Below the pieces are notes generated by a model that saw only the letters and a program-made list of their open reading frames with translations, did not search any database and had not been told where the DNA came from. The position numbers were made by a program, and so were the translations under genes. Positions 35,888 to 45,028 of a stretch of 64,000 bases of DNA are shown here, piece by piece. Each line of letters opens with the position of its first letter. The stretch's first letter is position 1. The DNA lies in the NCBI GenBank assembly GCA_964388155.1, contig CAYLYH010000003.1:37458-101457 (forward strand). Direction: 5' to 3'. This DNA comes from JACNKV01 sp964388155. GTDB lineage: Bacteria; Fidelibacterota; Marinisomatia; Marinisomatales; JACNKV01.

Positions 35888-37504
35888 ATGAAAAAAATGA
35901 CAAAAAAAATACGGCTGTCGTTTTTTGGAGCCGGGGTCATAATTCTGAGCCTCGTTCTGTCTCCGTTTGTTCACAATCTATATTCCCAAGGAAAGGATCC
36001 TTTTAAGGCTCTTCGAACCAAAATCCAGGTGATGAACCAAATATTGCAAATTGTTCAGCGATATTATTTTGAACCTGTAGAAATGGACGACTTAATGGAG
36101 GGGGCTTTTCATGGAATTATGAAAGAGTTAGATCCTCATTCGATTTATATTCCGCCGAAAGATTTAGAAGATATCAACGAAAAATTCATGGGAGAGTTTC
36201 AAGGAATTGGCATTGAGTTTGATATTCTTCATGGATACATCACCGTTATTTCTCCTGTCGCGGACAGTCCGGCAGAGCGAGTCGGACTTATCTCAGGAGA
36301 TCAGATTATTGCGATTGACGGAGAGGATGCTTACGAAATTACAAAGGACGAGGTTTTTGCTAAGCTCCGAGGTAAAAAAGGAACGCCGGTTGTCGTTACT
36401 ATTGCCAGAATCGGCCTGGATGAGACTTTTGATGTGACTATCATACGGGATAAAATTCCTATTTACAGTATTCGTGCCTCCGTCATGTTGAACGATTCCA
36501 CCGGATATATTTGGCTCACACGGTTTTCTGCCACCACCGGACAAGAAATGCAAGACGCCATCCAAGAACTGGAAGGAAAGGGGGCGACTCAACTATTGTT
36601 AGACCTTCGAAACAATAGCGGAGGATATCTAGAACAAGCGGCAGCGGTTGCAAATCTTTTTTTCACCCACAACGATACAATTGTCTACACAAAAGGAAGG
36701 AAATCCGATGTGGAACAGGTGTTTACTGCCGATGTGACGGTTGGCAGAGAGGATTATCCGCTTATCGTCCTTGTTAATCGAGGATCGGCCAGTGCCAGTG
36801 AAATTGTAGCGGGGGCGGTACAAGATCTTGACCGTGGATTAATCACCGGCGAAACAACATTTGGAAAGGGGCTTGTCCAGCGCCAACTCCGGCTTAGTGA
36901 TGATTCTGCCGTCAGAATCACCATCGCACGGTATTTTACACCAAGCGGACGGTTAATTCAACGCCCGTATGAAAACGGAGACAAACGAGCGTATTATAAA
37001 GAACTGTATGCAAAGGACAGAGAAGTTAAAATTGACAGCTTAAAAGAGCTTCGTCCAAAATATCTGACGCGGGCGGGACGGACCGTCTATGGCGGGGGTG
37101 GAATTACGCCGGATGTCTACATCCCTTGGGAATCTAAAATTAAAGTCGGAACTCAGAAGTTGCTTTCAAACCCTAAACGTCCTTTGTTTAATTGGGCTTC
37201 TGTTTATTATGCAGAACATAATTCAACTATCCCTGATTACCGTGAGTTTCTTGCCTCCTGGGATTTTCAGGAAGCGGATTTTCAAGGTTTTCTTACTTAT
37301 CTCGACAAAGAAAATATTGATTATGATTCTACTTCTGTCTTTACAGATAAGGATTATTTATTGACAACACTTAAGGCTGAGGTCGCAGGTGTTGCATGGG
37401 GAAATGATGAAGAATGGGGTATCCGAAGATCGGATGACATCCAAGTTTTAGAAAGTTTAAAATTTTTTCAAGAAGCTACTGACTTCCTACATCATTCACC
37501 GTAA
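35888..37504 (+). CDS. ctpA: S41 C-terminal processing peptidase
   Basis: 538 residues. N-terminal membrane anchor or signal peptide (about 12-30), a PDZ domain (about 90-165) and the S41 protease core. The Ser-Lys dyad is S302 (in NRGSASASEIVAG) and K327 (FGKGLVQ), with Gln331. Such periplasmic proteases trim lipoproteins and penicillin-binding proteins. The ExbB/ExbD genes follow 103 bases downstream. Confidence 0.92.
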   Translation: MKKMTKKIRLSFFGAGVIILSLVLSPFVHNLYSQGKDPFKALRTKIQVMNQILQIVQRYYFEPVEMDDLMEGAFHGIMKELDPHSIYIPPKDLEDINEKFMGEFQGIGIEFDILHGYITVISPVADSPAERVGLISGDQIIAIDGEDAYEITKDEVFAKLRGKKGTPVVVTIARIGLDETFDVTIIRDKIPIYSIRASVMLNDSTGYIWLTRFSATTGQEMQDAIQELEGKGATQLLLDLRNNSGGYLEQAAAVANLFFTHNDTIVYTKGRKSDVEQVFTADVTVGREDYPLIVLVNRGSASASEIVAGAVQDLDRGLITGETTFGKGLVQRQLRLSDDSAVRITIARYFTPSGRLIQRPYENGDKRAYYKELYAKDREVKIDSLKELRPKYLTRAGRTVYGGGGITPDVYIPWESKIKVGTQKLLSNPKRPLFNWASVYYAEHNSTIPDYREFLASWDFQEADFQGFLTYLDKENIDYDSTSVFTDKDYLLTTLKAEVAGVAWGNDEEWGIRRSDDIQVLESLKFFQEATDFLHHSP

Positions 37505-37607
37505 ATTCATGACCGTATTTTGTTGTTGTTCATTCGAAATACATCAAACTTTTGTTGAAAACAAAAAAACATAAAAACAATTATTCGTAACTAAACTGGA
37601 GGAAACT

Positions 37608-38228
37608 ATGGTTGAATATTTTGTGAATGGCGGAGACTTCATGTGGCCGATTTTACTTTCGCTGATGTTTGGCGTCGCCTTCTCATTTGAGCGACTCTAT
37701 TCATTGATGATGTCTTCTATCAATTCTAAACAATTTTTTTCCGATGTCTCTGACGTCCTGGACAAAGATGGTGTAGAAGCCGCAGTTGAACTGTGTAACA
37801 ATACGCGTGGACCTGTCGCCGAGGTGTTTCATGCCGGGCTTTCACGGCGACATCGCGGATTAGCCGAGGTTGAAAAAGCTATTCAAAATGCAGGTGGCGT
37901 TGAAATGGCATTTTTGGAAAAAAATATGATTTGGCTTAATTCTGTCATTACAATTGCACCGATGTTAGGGTTTACGGGAACAGTTGTTGGAATGATCGCG
38001 GCCTTTGATGCAATTAAAGCCGCCAATGATATTTCACCCGCTGTTGTTGCGGGGGGTATCTCTCAGGCGTTGTTAACCACCGCATTTGGTCTTATCACAG
38101 CCATGATTATTCAAATATTCCAAAACTTCTTTGTCTCAAGGATTGATAAACTTGTTTTGGATATGGAAGAAAAATCTGTACAGTTGGTAGACCACCTGTA
38201 TGAACTTGATGCTGTAAAGAAAAAATAA
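37608..38228 (+). CDS. exbB: MotA/TolQ/ExbB proton channel protein
   Basis: 206 residues with three membrane helices; the second and third hold the family's conserved small residues (APMLGFTGTVVGMI, TTAFGLITAMI). With ExbD it forms a proton-driven stator that powers TonB or Tol. The two ExbD genes follow at 15 bases and by overlap, so the three form an operon. Confidence 0.9.
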   Translation: MVEYFVNGGDFMWPILLSLMFGVAFSFERLYSLMMSSINSKQFFSDVSDVLDKDGVEAAVELCNNTRGPVAEVFHAGLSRRHRGLAEVEKAIQNAGGVEMAFLEKNMIWLNSVITIAPMLGFTGTVVGMIAAFDAIKAANDISPAVVAGGISQALLTTAFGLITAMIIQIFQNFFVSRIDKLVLDMEEKSVQLVDHLYELDAVKKK

Positions 38229-38243
38229 TCTTCAGGATTTATT

Positions 38244-38645
38244 ATGGCAATGAAAAAACGAAGGTTTAAAGGTGGAGAAATCCCCACAGCATCGATGGCA
38301 GATATCGCCTTTTTGTTGTTGATTTTCTTTCTTGTCACAACAACGATTGACACAGACAAGGGACTGGGGATTGTCCTCCCTCCAAAAGGTGATACAATTG
38401 AGATTAAAAAGAAAAATATTCTTAATTGCCTGATTAACTCCTCCGGAAATGTCCTCCTTGGGGGTGAACCTGTAAAAATTCAGAATATTAATCGAGTTGT
38501 GAAAGAAAAACTACGTGTAAACAATAAGTTAATCATTTCAGTTAAAACACACGGAAAGTCCCGGTATCGCGACTATGTGAGGGTTATTGATCAGTTGAAA
38601 ATGGCGAACGCGACACGAATTTCAATTGCGGAAAGCGAATTATGA
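38244..38645 (+). CDS. exbD: ExbD/TolR-type energy transducer 1
   Basis: 133 residues: a short cytoplasmic start, one membrane helix with the proton-carrying Asp20 (ASMADIAFLLLIFFLVT) and a periplasmic domain. The first Met may be residue 1 or 3. Confidence 0.9.
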   Translation: MAMKKRRFKGGEIPTASMADIAFLLLIFFLVTTTIDTDKGLGIVLPPKGDTIEIKKKNILNCLINSSGNVLLGGEPVKIQNINRVVKEKLRVNNKLIISVKTHGKSRYRDYVRVIDQLKMANATRISIAESEL

Positions 38646-39052
38646 AGTTTACAAAAAAAACAAAACTTAGCAGTGAAATCCCCACAGCATCCATGCCGGA
38701 TATCATCTTTATGCTGTTGATCTTCTTCATGGTTACCACCGTTTTAAGAGAATATTCCGGGTTGCCTATTGAGCTTCCGAAAGCCAAGCGGATTGAAAAA
38801 CTAAAGTCGAAACGACATACGGCGCAAATATGGATTTCAAAGGAAGGATTAATTTCCATTGAAGACAAGCTCTTTGCCGTCCAGGATGTAAAACACATCA
38901 TGTACGAACGCCGTTCCGCGGATCCTCAGATTACCATATCATTAAAAGCCGATGAATCAGCTCGAATGGAAATCATATCCGGGGTTCATAACGAACTCAG
39001 AGAAGCCGATGCGCTTAAACTGAATTACTCCACAAAAACAGAAGTTAATTAA
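38642..39052 (+). CDS. exbD: ExbD/TolR-type energy transducer 2
   Basis: 136 residues with Asp20 in ASMPDIIFMLLIFFMVT. It overlaps the first ExbD gene by 4 bases. Tandem ExbD genes that form a heteromeric stator are common in the FCB group. No tonB gene follows in the window. Confidence 0.9.
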   Translation: MKFTKKTKLSSEIPTASMPDIIFMLLIFFMVTTVLREYSGLPIELPKAKRIEKLKSKRHTAQIWISKEGLISIEDKLFAVQDVKHIMYERRSADPQITISLKADESARMEIISGVHNELREADALKLNYSTKTEVN

Positions 39053-39072
39053 TACACAAACCCACTTTATGT

Positions 39073-39107
39073 AAAAAGGGCTGTTCCAAAAGGATCAGCC
39101 CTTTTTT
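39073..39107 (+). terminator. Terminator between exbD and sdhB
   Basis: Stem AAAAAGGGCTG / CAGCCCTTTTTT with a 12-base loop. It is bidirectional, with T-tracts on both strands, and lies between convergent exbD and sdhB. Confidence 0.88.
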
Positions 39108-39134
39108 ATTTTAGGTATCTTGTTAAGCGGATGG

Positions 39135-39872
39135 TTATTTCTGTTTATCCTTTGCCAATGCTATTCCGCTCAACTTTCTTCGGATGAACGAAAATACTTC
39201 AAGCAGCGGTAAGTCTTTCGGGCAGACATCATCGCATGCCATCATTCCGATGCAGCCAAACACACCTTCGTCTGTTGACACCAACTCAAACCACTCTTGA
39301 TTGCCTCTTTCATCGCGAGGATCTATCAAAAAGCGTCCAATCCTGTTTAATCCGGTTGCACCTAAAAAGTCAGGATAAACCTGAATAGTCGCACAGCCGG
39401 CTAAGCAGCAACCGCATTCGATACAGCGTTCGGCTTCATATATCTTGTTTGCGGTGGCATTATCCATTCGTTCTTCTTCGGCGGTCGGATCAAATTCTTT
39501 TTGTGTATGAATCCACGATTCAACTTTCTCTGCCATCTCGTGAAACCATACTCCGGTATCGACAGAAAGATCGCCAAGCAGTTTGAAAAACGGTAATGGA
39601 TACAACTCAATCGTATCCGGTAAGTCAGACGTTAATGTTCGGCAGGCTAATGTTGGACGACCGTTAATCATCATACTGCAGGATCCGCAAATCCCCGCAC
39701 GGCAGACAAAATCAAACATCAGGTCTGGTGCCTGCGTTTCTCTGAGAATATTTAACGCAGTAAATACGTTTAGCCGTTTGGTTTCTTCTATCTCATACGT
39801 ATCAATCCGCGGCTGGTCGTTTTCCTTTGTCGGATTATAACGAAATATTTTGAAGGTCAGTGTTCTTCCCAT
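39135..39872 (-). CDS. sdhB: Succinate dehydrogenase/fumarate reductase iron-sulfur subunit
   Basis: 245 residues from the ATG at 39872, which overlaps the sdhA stop by one base (TAATG); a longer frame to 39890 lacks support. The 2Fe-2S motif CRAGICGSC is followed by a distal Cys, the 4Fe-4S CIECGCCLAGC and the 3Fe-4S-type CIGMMACDDVCP. It carries electrons from FAD to the membrane haems. The CDDVCP variant, also seen in B-type enzymes, is typical of the FCB/epsilon group. Confidence 0.95.
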   Translation of the reverse strand: MGRTLTFKIFRYNPTKENDQPRIDTYEIEETKRLNVFTALNILRETQAPDLMFDFVCRAGICGSCSMMINGRPTLACRTLTSDLPDTIELYPLPFFKLLGDLSVDTGVWFHEMAEKVESWIHTQKEFDPTAEEERMDNATANKIYEAERCIECGCCLAGCATIQVYPDFLGATGLNRIGRFLIDPRDERGNQEWFELVSTDEGVFGCIGMMACDDVCPKDLPLLEVFSFIRRKLSGIALAKDKQK

Positions 39873-41803
39873 TACAGCGCCTCTTTCCATGCTTCTTTTG
39901 GTAATCGTTTTCCTGTTTTTTCCACCGGATCAATCCTTCCTTCTGCTTTTTGTCCGCTATCAACATTGGCATTATATTCTTCTACCGATTCTTTCATATC
40001 AATTTGTTGTCCGCCACCATATCCGCGATCGCCGGGCGGAAGATCCAAAACCCCGACCGGTTCGTACGTAAATACGGGATCCTCTTGTGACTCAGGCCAG
40101 CGCGCTAATGTACGGTTCAGCCAATTTGCATCGTCTCTTGCCGGGTAATCTTCGCGGGTATGTGCTCCTCTGGATTCAGTACGTCGCAACGCACCTTCGG
40201 CAATAAGCAAGGCTTGTTTTGCCATTCCCTCGATTCGAATCGCTTGTGATAGCTCAGGGTTCATTCCGGGAGCATCCGTTTTAACCTGTACGTTTTTAGT
40301 GCGCTTCACAATCCCTCGTAAACCGTCCACGGCTTTTTCAAGTCCTTCACCTGTCCGGAAAATATGTACATACGTTTTTAACACGTCGGAAATTTCATCC
40401 CGAAGTTTATACGCATTTTCTCCATCGGTATTATTCAGCATTTTCGCAATTTTATCTTTTTCGATTTGTGCCGTATTTTCAGCCAAAGTAACATCTGCCA
40501 TCAATTCCGCCTTGCTTGCAAAATCGGCAATTTTTTCTCCGACCACCATTCCGGCAACAACTGTTTCTGCCAATGAATTTCCGCCGAGGCGGTTAAATCC
40601 GTGCATATCCCAGCAAGCAACTTCACCCAGCGCAAACAATCCTTCCATGTTGTAGACCTGTCCGTCCTTGTTAACGCGGATACCACCCATGGAATAATGC
40701 TGTGTCGGGCGCACCGGAATCAATTCTTTAATTGGGTTTACTCCGATAAAGTACATGCAAATATCGTACACTTCACGGAGTTTTGTCGTGAGGTGTTCTT
40801 CTCCAAGATGACGAAGATCCAGCCATAAATGTTCACCGTATGGAGATTTTACACCCTTACCCTTTAGCATGTGTTCTTTCATCCTTCTGGAGACTACATC
40901 TCGTGAAGCCAGTTCTTGTTTATCCGGTTCATAATCCGGCATAAAGCGATACTCGTCCACATCAAGCAAGAGTCCTCCATCACCGCGACAACCTTCTGTG
41001 ACTAAAATATCTGTCGGAACGATCCCGGTCGGATGGAACTGAACAGCTTCCATGTTCGCCAGTGGAACCACTCCGGTCTGCAGCGCCAGCCATGAACCGG
41101 TACCTTCGTTAATAACCGCGTTCGTGGATTCACCGTAAATCCGTCCGTATCCGCCGGTTGCAATGACGGTAGCTTTGGACATGTACGCCATTATTTCACC
41201 ATCACGCAGCGAGCGAACCACCGCCCCCACGCACTTTCCGTCTTTATGAATGAGCCTGATAGCCTCCATACGGTCGTGAACTGTAATTCCGTGCTGAACA
41301 ACTAAATTGTCCATAGCATACAGAACGGTATGCCCCGTTCCATCGGCTGTGTAGCATGTCCGCCATTTTGCGGTTCCACCAAAATCCCTGGCTGTAATCA
41401 AACCCTCTTTGGCGTCATCTTCGACGATTGTCGTTTTCTTTCCTTTGATATACACATCACGCGGGCCGCCTTCAACACGATTCCACGGTACGCCAAAATG
41501 TGCCATTTCGCGCATCGCAATCGGAGCATTGTCGGCAAAAATCCGTGCAACTTCCTGGTCGGCTCCCCAGTCAGAACCTTTGACGGTGTCCAGCCAATGA
41601 ACGGTGGGGTTGTCGCCTTTTCCTTTCGCGGAATTTCCCAGGGACGCCTGCATTCCTCCCTGGGCGGCAGCAGAATGACTACGTCGGGGTGGAACCAGTG
41701 AAAGAATGATAACATCTAAATCTTTTTCGGCTGAGGCAATCGCGGCGCGTTCGCCGGCTAATCCTGCACCAATAACTAATACATCTGTGGTAATCACTTT
41801 CAT
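39872..41803 (-). CDS. sdhA: Succinate dehydrogenase/fumarate reductase flavoprotein
   Basis: 643 residues from the ATG at 41803, which overlaps the sdhC stop (ATGA); the longer frame to 41932 would run through sdhC. The FAD motif is GAGLAGERAA, and the His in RRSHSAAAQGG is the covalent flavin site. Tail NRLGGNSLAETVVAG and HTREDYPARDD are SdhA signatures. Operon order sdhC-sdhA-sdhB matches other B-type complexes. Confidence 0.96.
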   Translation of the reverse strand: MKVITTDVLVIGAGLAGERAAIASAEKDLDVIILSLVPPRRSHSAAAQGGMQASLGNSAKGKGDNPTVHWLDTVKGSDWGADQEVARIFADNAPIAMREMAHFGVPWNRVEGGPRDVYIKGKKTTIVEDDAKEGLITARDFGGTAKWRTCYTADGTGHTVLYAMDNLVVQHGITVHDRMEAIRLIHKDGKCVGAVVRSLRDGEIMAYMSKATVIATGGYGRIYGESTNAVINEGTGSWLALQTGVVPLANMEAVQFHPTGIVPTDILVTEGCRGDGGLLLDVDEYRFMPDYEPDKQELASRDVVSRRMKEHMLKGKGVKSPYGEHLWLDLRHLGEEHLTTKLREVYDICMYFIGVNPIKELIPVRPTQHYSMGGIRVNKDGQVYNMEGLFALGEVACWDMHGFNRLGGNSLAETVVAGMVVGEKIADFASKAELMADVTLAENTAQIEKDKIAKMLNNTDGENAYKLRDEISDVLKTYVHIFRTGEGLEKAVDGLRGIVKRTKNVQVKTDAPGMNPELSQAIRIEGMAKQALLIAEGALRRTESRGAHTREDYPARDDANWLNRTLARWPESQEDPVFTYEPVGVLDLPPGDRGYGGGQQIDMKESVEEYNANVDSGQKAEGRIDPVEKTGKRLPKEAWKEAL

Positions 41804-42585
41804 GACAGCGCTCCTTCCCATGGACCGGCCAACCCGATGACGGCTGCCGCACCCAAGATGACATAAAACCAGAATAATAAATAGAAAAATGCTTTGGCGT
41901 AATTGCGAACGAACCATGTGTCCGCCAGCCATTTGACGATGAGCCGGTATACCCCAATCGCCATGTGAGCAACGACCGCCAGCATTAATATTGCGTAAAG
42001 AATCCAGAGCCCGCTTTCAACGCGATTGGTTGCAACCTCGGCGGTGAGCCCAATCTCCTGTCCTTTCACGCCCATATCGGTAAAAATATTCCACATCACC
42101 AAAAAGAGGTGAAAGGCTCCGGTTGCCAAGACGATCATTCCCGTCCTCACCTGCCAAATCCACAGCGATGTTTCAAAATGGTTTCTGAGTTTGATGTCAG
42201 ACTTTGGATCTTGATTCCATTGTTTTTTGGATTTTTTCAGCTTGAGCCCCAGTTCCATCATCCGTTTACGTTCATGGAGCTTTCCGGGTATTTTTCGACT
42301 TGCCCAAACAAAATGAACAAAAAATACAAACGTAATGATAAAAATAAGTGGCTGTGCCATCGGAACGGTATGCTCCATAAAGTGTGCGACGGCATCGTAT
42401 ACGTTTTTTCCAAACAGTATGGTGCTCTCGATCACGAGATGTCCCCAAATGAATAGAGCAAGAAACGCTCCGGTCAGCCCGCTGATCCACTCATTCCTGA
42501 TGGCTTTTTTCGCTTTTTTATACGCTTCGCTGCTGCAACCGTGACGCGATTCTGCCTCAGGGTATAATTCTGTGTTTAAAGGCAT
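41800..42585 (-). CDS. sdhC: Succinate dehydrogenase cytochrome b subunit (diheme, B-type)
   Basis: 261 residues, five membrane helices. Four histidines in the helices, His49, His91, His159 and His207, provide ligands for two haems, as in Wolinella FrdC. This one-subunit diheme anchor defines a B-type, menaquinone-linked enzyme. It starts the operon sdhCAB. The 120 bases upstream (42586-42705) show nothing beyond a possible promoter. Confidence 0.9.
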   Translation of the reverse strand: MPLNTELYPEAESRHGCSSEAYKKAKKAIRNEWISGLTGAFLALFIWGHLVIESTILFGKNVYDAVAHFMEHTVPMAQPLIFIITFVFFVHFVWASRKIPGKLHERKRMMELGLKLKKSKKQWNQDPKSDIKLRNHFETSLWIWQVRTGMIVLATGAFHLFLVMWNIFTDMGVKGQEIGLTAEVATNRVESGLWILYAILMLAVVAHMAIGVYRLIVKWLADTWFVRNYAKAFFYLLFWFYVILGAAAVIGLAGPWEGALS

Positions 42586-42705
42586 ATTGTATTCTCCTTA
42601 ACCTTTGAAAAATGATGGTGGAAAATTACATACCTTTTTGTCTTCTTTACAGAGGAAAATATCTTTTTTTAGAGGAAAACTGTCTAACTGTTCGTATCGT
42701 TTCAG

Positions 42706-44004
42706 CTAAGCTCTCCGAATCCTAAATAAAAATTCACGCAGCGACACGCAGCTTTCGGCAAAATCTTTTTGCCGCCGCAGAGATGGAAGTCCGTGGGTGT
42801 TTATTTCATTGACATAGTCCTCAAGAAAAGATCGCTCATTTTTAATGTGGCGTGTTTCGCTGCGGTCATCCAACCCACTCATCGCTAAATCACAGATCTG
42901 TTCTAGTTCTTGTTTAAATGATATATTGCCAATGGCGTTTATATTTAGGTCCAGGCAGCTTGAAAGCTTGTGGAGTTTTTTTCGATCTTCAACCGTCCGT
43001 TTTTTCAGCAGAGCCATAACCTGTGTACGTGTTTTCTTTGCGGTTAGCAGTCCAAGCCAAAACGCTGCCGGTGCCATTTCAAATCCACTAGGAGGACGAT
43101 CAGCTCCGCGAATTTCTATCACATTCTTAAACCTGACGTGAGTAAAAACCTGGTGAAGTGCCAGTAAAACATCTTGGTGTGTGAGGTTGCCGCTTTTCTT
43201 TTTATCTTGCAACCACTTTCCAAGTGTTCCTTCATAATTTATCGTATTCCCGGAGCCGTCTTTCACAAAAATTGCCGGGACATTTTGGAGGTATACGCTG
43301 AATTTATTCAAGAGGCCTTCGGGTTTTGAAATCTCATGATCAAGGAGATTTCCACAGCGACTTTTGTCAGTATCGCTCCATACATCAACTCTAGTGTTTT
43401 TTAATCCGACAGGCTGCGAATTCATAAACGGGGTATTGGCAAACAGCACCGCACAAAATGGCTGAAGACAATCGGAAATATACGCCATTTCTTCAGCGTC
43501 TGCTTCTGATACGATGTCCAAATTCACCTGAACGCTGGTCGTGTTTTTCATCATCCATGCGCCGTGCTTTCCGGTGGAAAGAAACCGATCGTGCATCATG
43601 TGGTACTTTTTTATATCAATCAATTCGATCCCTTCCGGGGAACAAAGCGGTTCTATGGCTAAATCCGACTGGAAAAGTCCCTGCTCATCACAGACAGCTT
43701 CCACCCGACGAAGATGTGTTTGAAAATGATGGTTTAACTCGTGAAGTGTTTTTACCGGTGGTGAAGCCCACTCCAACTGTCCGCCGGGCTCCAGTGAATA
43801 CCCCGATGGTACGTTGTTGTGTTTTGAGCGACGTTTCATTTCCTCCAATAAATCTACCGCACTGAATTCATTACATGGGTTCGTCGGAATTCTAACCCCG
43901 GTATTATCATAAAAAAAACACTCAACCTCTACACCGATGCGGCGATTTTCTTCAGGGTGTAAATTGGAAAGAATGACAGATTTTATGATTTCAGTCAGAT
44001 TCAT
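42706..44004 (-). CDS. Glutamate-cysteine ligase (GCS2 family)
   Basis: 432 residues. GVEVECFFYD begins the core, with SLEPGGQLEWASPP as the glutamate-binding segment, MMKNTTSVQVNLD and FKNVIEIRGAD as further GCS2 signatures. It forms gamma-glutamylcysteine; whether that leads to glutathione, to another thiol or to ergothioneine (EgtA) is not visible because no glutathione synthetase or EgtB/D is near. Its start lies 16 bases from a terminator-like hairpin on the same strand. Confidence 0.85.
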   Translation of the reverse strand: MNLTEIIKSVILSNLHPEENRRIGVEVECFFYDNTGVRIPTNPCNEFSAVDLLEEMKRRSKHNNVPSGYSLEPGGQLEWASPPVKTLHELNHHFQTHLRRVEAVCDEQGLFQSDLAIEPLCSPEGIELIDIKKYHMMHDRFLSTGKHGAWMMKNTTSVQVNLDIVSEADAEEMAYISDCLQPFCAVLFANTPFMNSQPVGLKNTRVDVWSDTDKSRCGNLLDHEISKPEGLLNKFSVYLQNVPAIFVKDGSGNTINYEGTLGKWLQDKKKSGNLTHQDVLLALHQVFTHVRFKNVIEIRGADRPPSGFEMAPAAFWLGLLTAKKTRTQVMALLKKRTVEDRKKLHKLSSCLDLNINAIGNISFKQELEQICDLAMSGLDDRSETRHIKNERSFLEDYVNEINTHGLPSLRRQKDFAESCVSLREFLFRIRRA

Positions 44005-44019
44005 AGGGGGTGATATTAC

Positions 44020-44050
44020 AAAAAAGGGGAGTGGTAAACTCCCCTTTTTT
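44020..44050 (-). promoter_or_regulatory. Terminator-like hairpin in the gene leader
   Basis: Perfect 13-bp stem AAAAAAGGGGAGT / ACTCCCCTTTTTT with a five-base loop, sitting 16 bases before the start codon of the glutamate-cysteine ligase. It has a T-tract in both directions. Between two divergent genes this looks like an attenuator, or the end of a very short transcript. Confidence 0.6.
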
Positions 44051-44212
44051 ACTGTTTAGGCGATATCAAAAATAATAGGGAATTATAAGTGTCGTTAATG
44101 AGTATATTGCTTTGTCGTCAATCAACTGACAGACTTTTCCGAAATTTCTCAATACTTGCACTTATATAACAATCAACGTTAGCTTTGCCCCGCCAATTAC
44201 CGAAAGGCAAAC

Positions 44213-45019
44213 ATGAATGATATGCTAAACACCCCCTGGAGAAAAATGTCCACCGCTGTTTACGGGCCGCCGAACGAAGGAAAGATTTATGGAACCGCAG
44301 ATATTGATGTCACAAACGCTGTAAATTTCATCCAAGACCATCGAGACGCCGGGCGTTATTTAACCATCACCCATCTCGCGGCGGCGGCTTTAGGACGTGC
44401 GTTGGGAGGTGATGTCCCTGAAGTTAATGTGTACTTGCGACGAGGAAAATTGATTCAGCGGCGTGATGTAATCGTTACCGTTGCTGTGAATATGGGAGAG
44501 GGCGGAGAAATGGGAAGTGTTCGAATTCGCGGGGCTCACAAAAAATCTGTGTTTGATATTGCGGAAGAAATCATTGGTAAAGCTAAAACCAGCCGTAGTG
44601 GGACTGAAAACCGTACCATGAAAAAGAAACACTCACTTTCTAAAATTCCATGGCCATTCAGACGCGGAGTGTTTCGCCTGCTGAGGTGGATAACCAATGA
44701 ACTGGGGTTTGAATTAAAATCTCTGGGATTAACCCATGAGGCATTCGGGTCTGTACTTCTTTCAAATATTGGTTCCCATGGATTAACCACCGGTTTCGCT
44801 GCCTTGTTTCCTGCATCACGGCTTCCGGCTGTAATCACAATGGGGGAGATTGAAGACAGGCCGGTTGTTCGCGATGGTGAGATTGTCATTCGAAAAATGG
44901 TTACCTTCGCCGGTGTCTTCGATCACAGGATTATGGACGGTTTCCATGGTGGAAAACTGGCGTCCTCCGCGAAGAAATATCTTGAAAACCCGGTACTATT
45001 GGCGAAAACAATAGACTAG
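44213..45019 (+). CDS. Stand-alone E2-type acyltransferase domain
   Basis: 268 residues matching the catalytic domain of 2-oxo acid dehydrogenase E2 enzymes. The active-site motif DHRIMDG contains His238 and Asp242. There is no lipoyl or subunit-binding domain, so it is not a classical E2; it could act as a free acyltransferase or chloramphenicol-acetyltransferase-like enzyme. No E1 or E3 gene is near. The upstream gap holds only the hairpin at 44020-44050. Confidence 0.75.
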   Translation: MNDMLNTPWRKMSTAVYGPPNEGKIYGTADIDVTNAVNFIQDHRDAGRYLTITHLAAAALGRALGGDVPEVNVYLRRGKLIQRRDVIVTVAVNMGEGGEMGSVRIRGAHKKSVFDIAEEIIGKAKTSRSGTENRTMKKKHSLSKIPWPFRRGVFRLLRWITNELGFELKSLGLTHEAFGSVLLSNIGSHGLTTGFAALFPASRLPAVITMGEIEDRPVVRDGEIVIRKMVTFAGVFDHRIMDGFHGGKLASSAKKYLENPVLLAKTID

Positions 45020-45028
45020 TTTAGCGCC

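Noticed and set aside
41803..41932. Long N-terminal extension of SdhA
   Set aside because: It would overlap 130 bases of sdhC, and the residues are not flavoprotein-like; the ATG at 41803 overlaps the sdhC stop.
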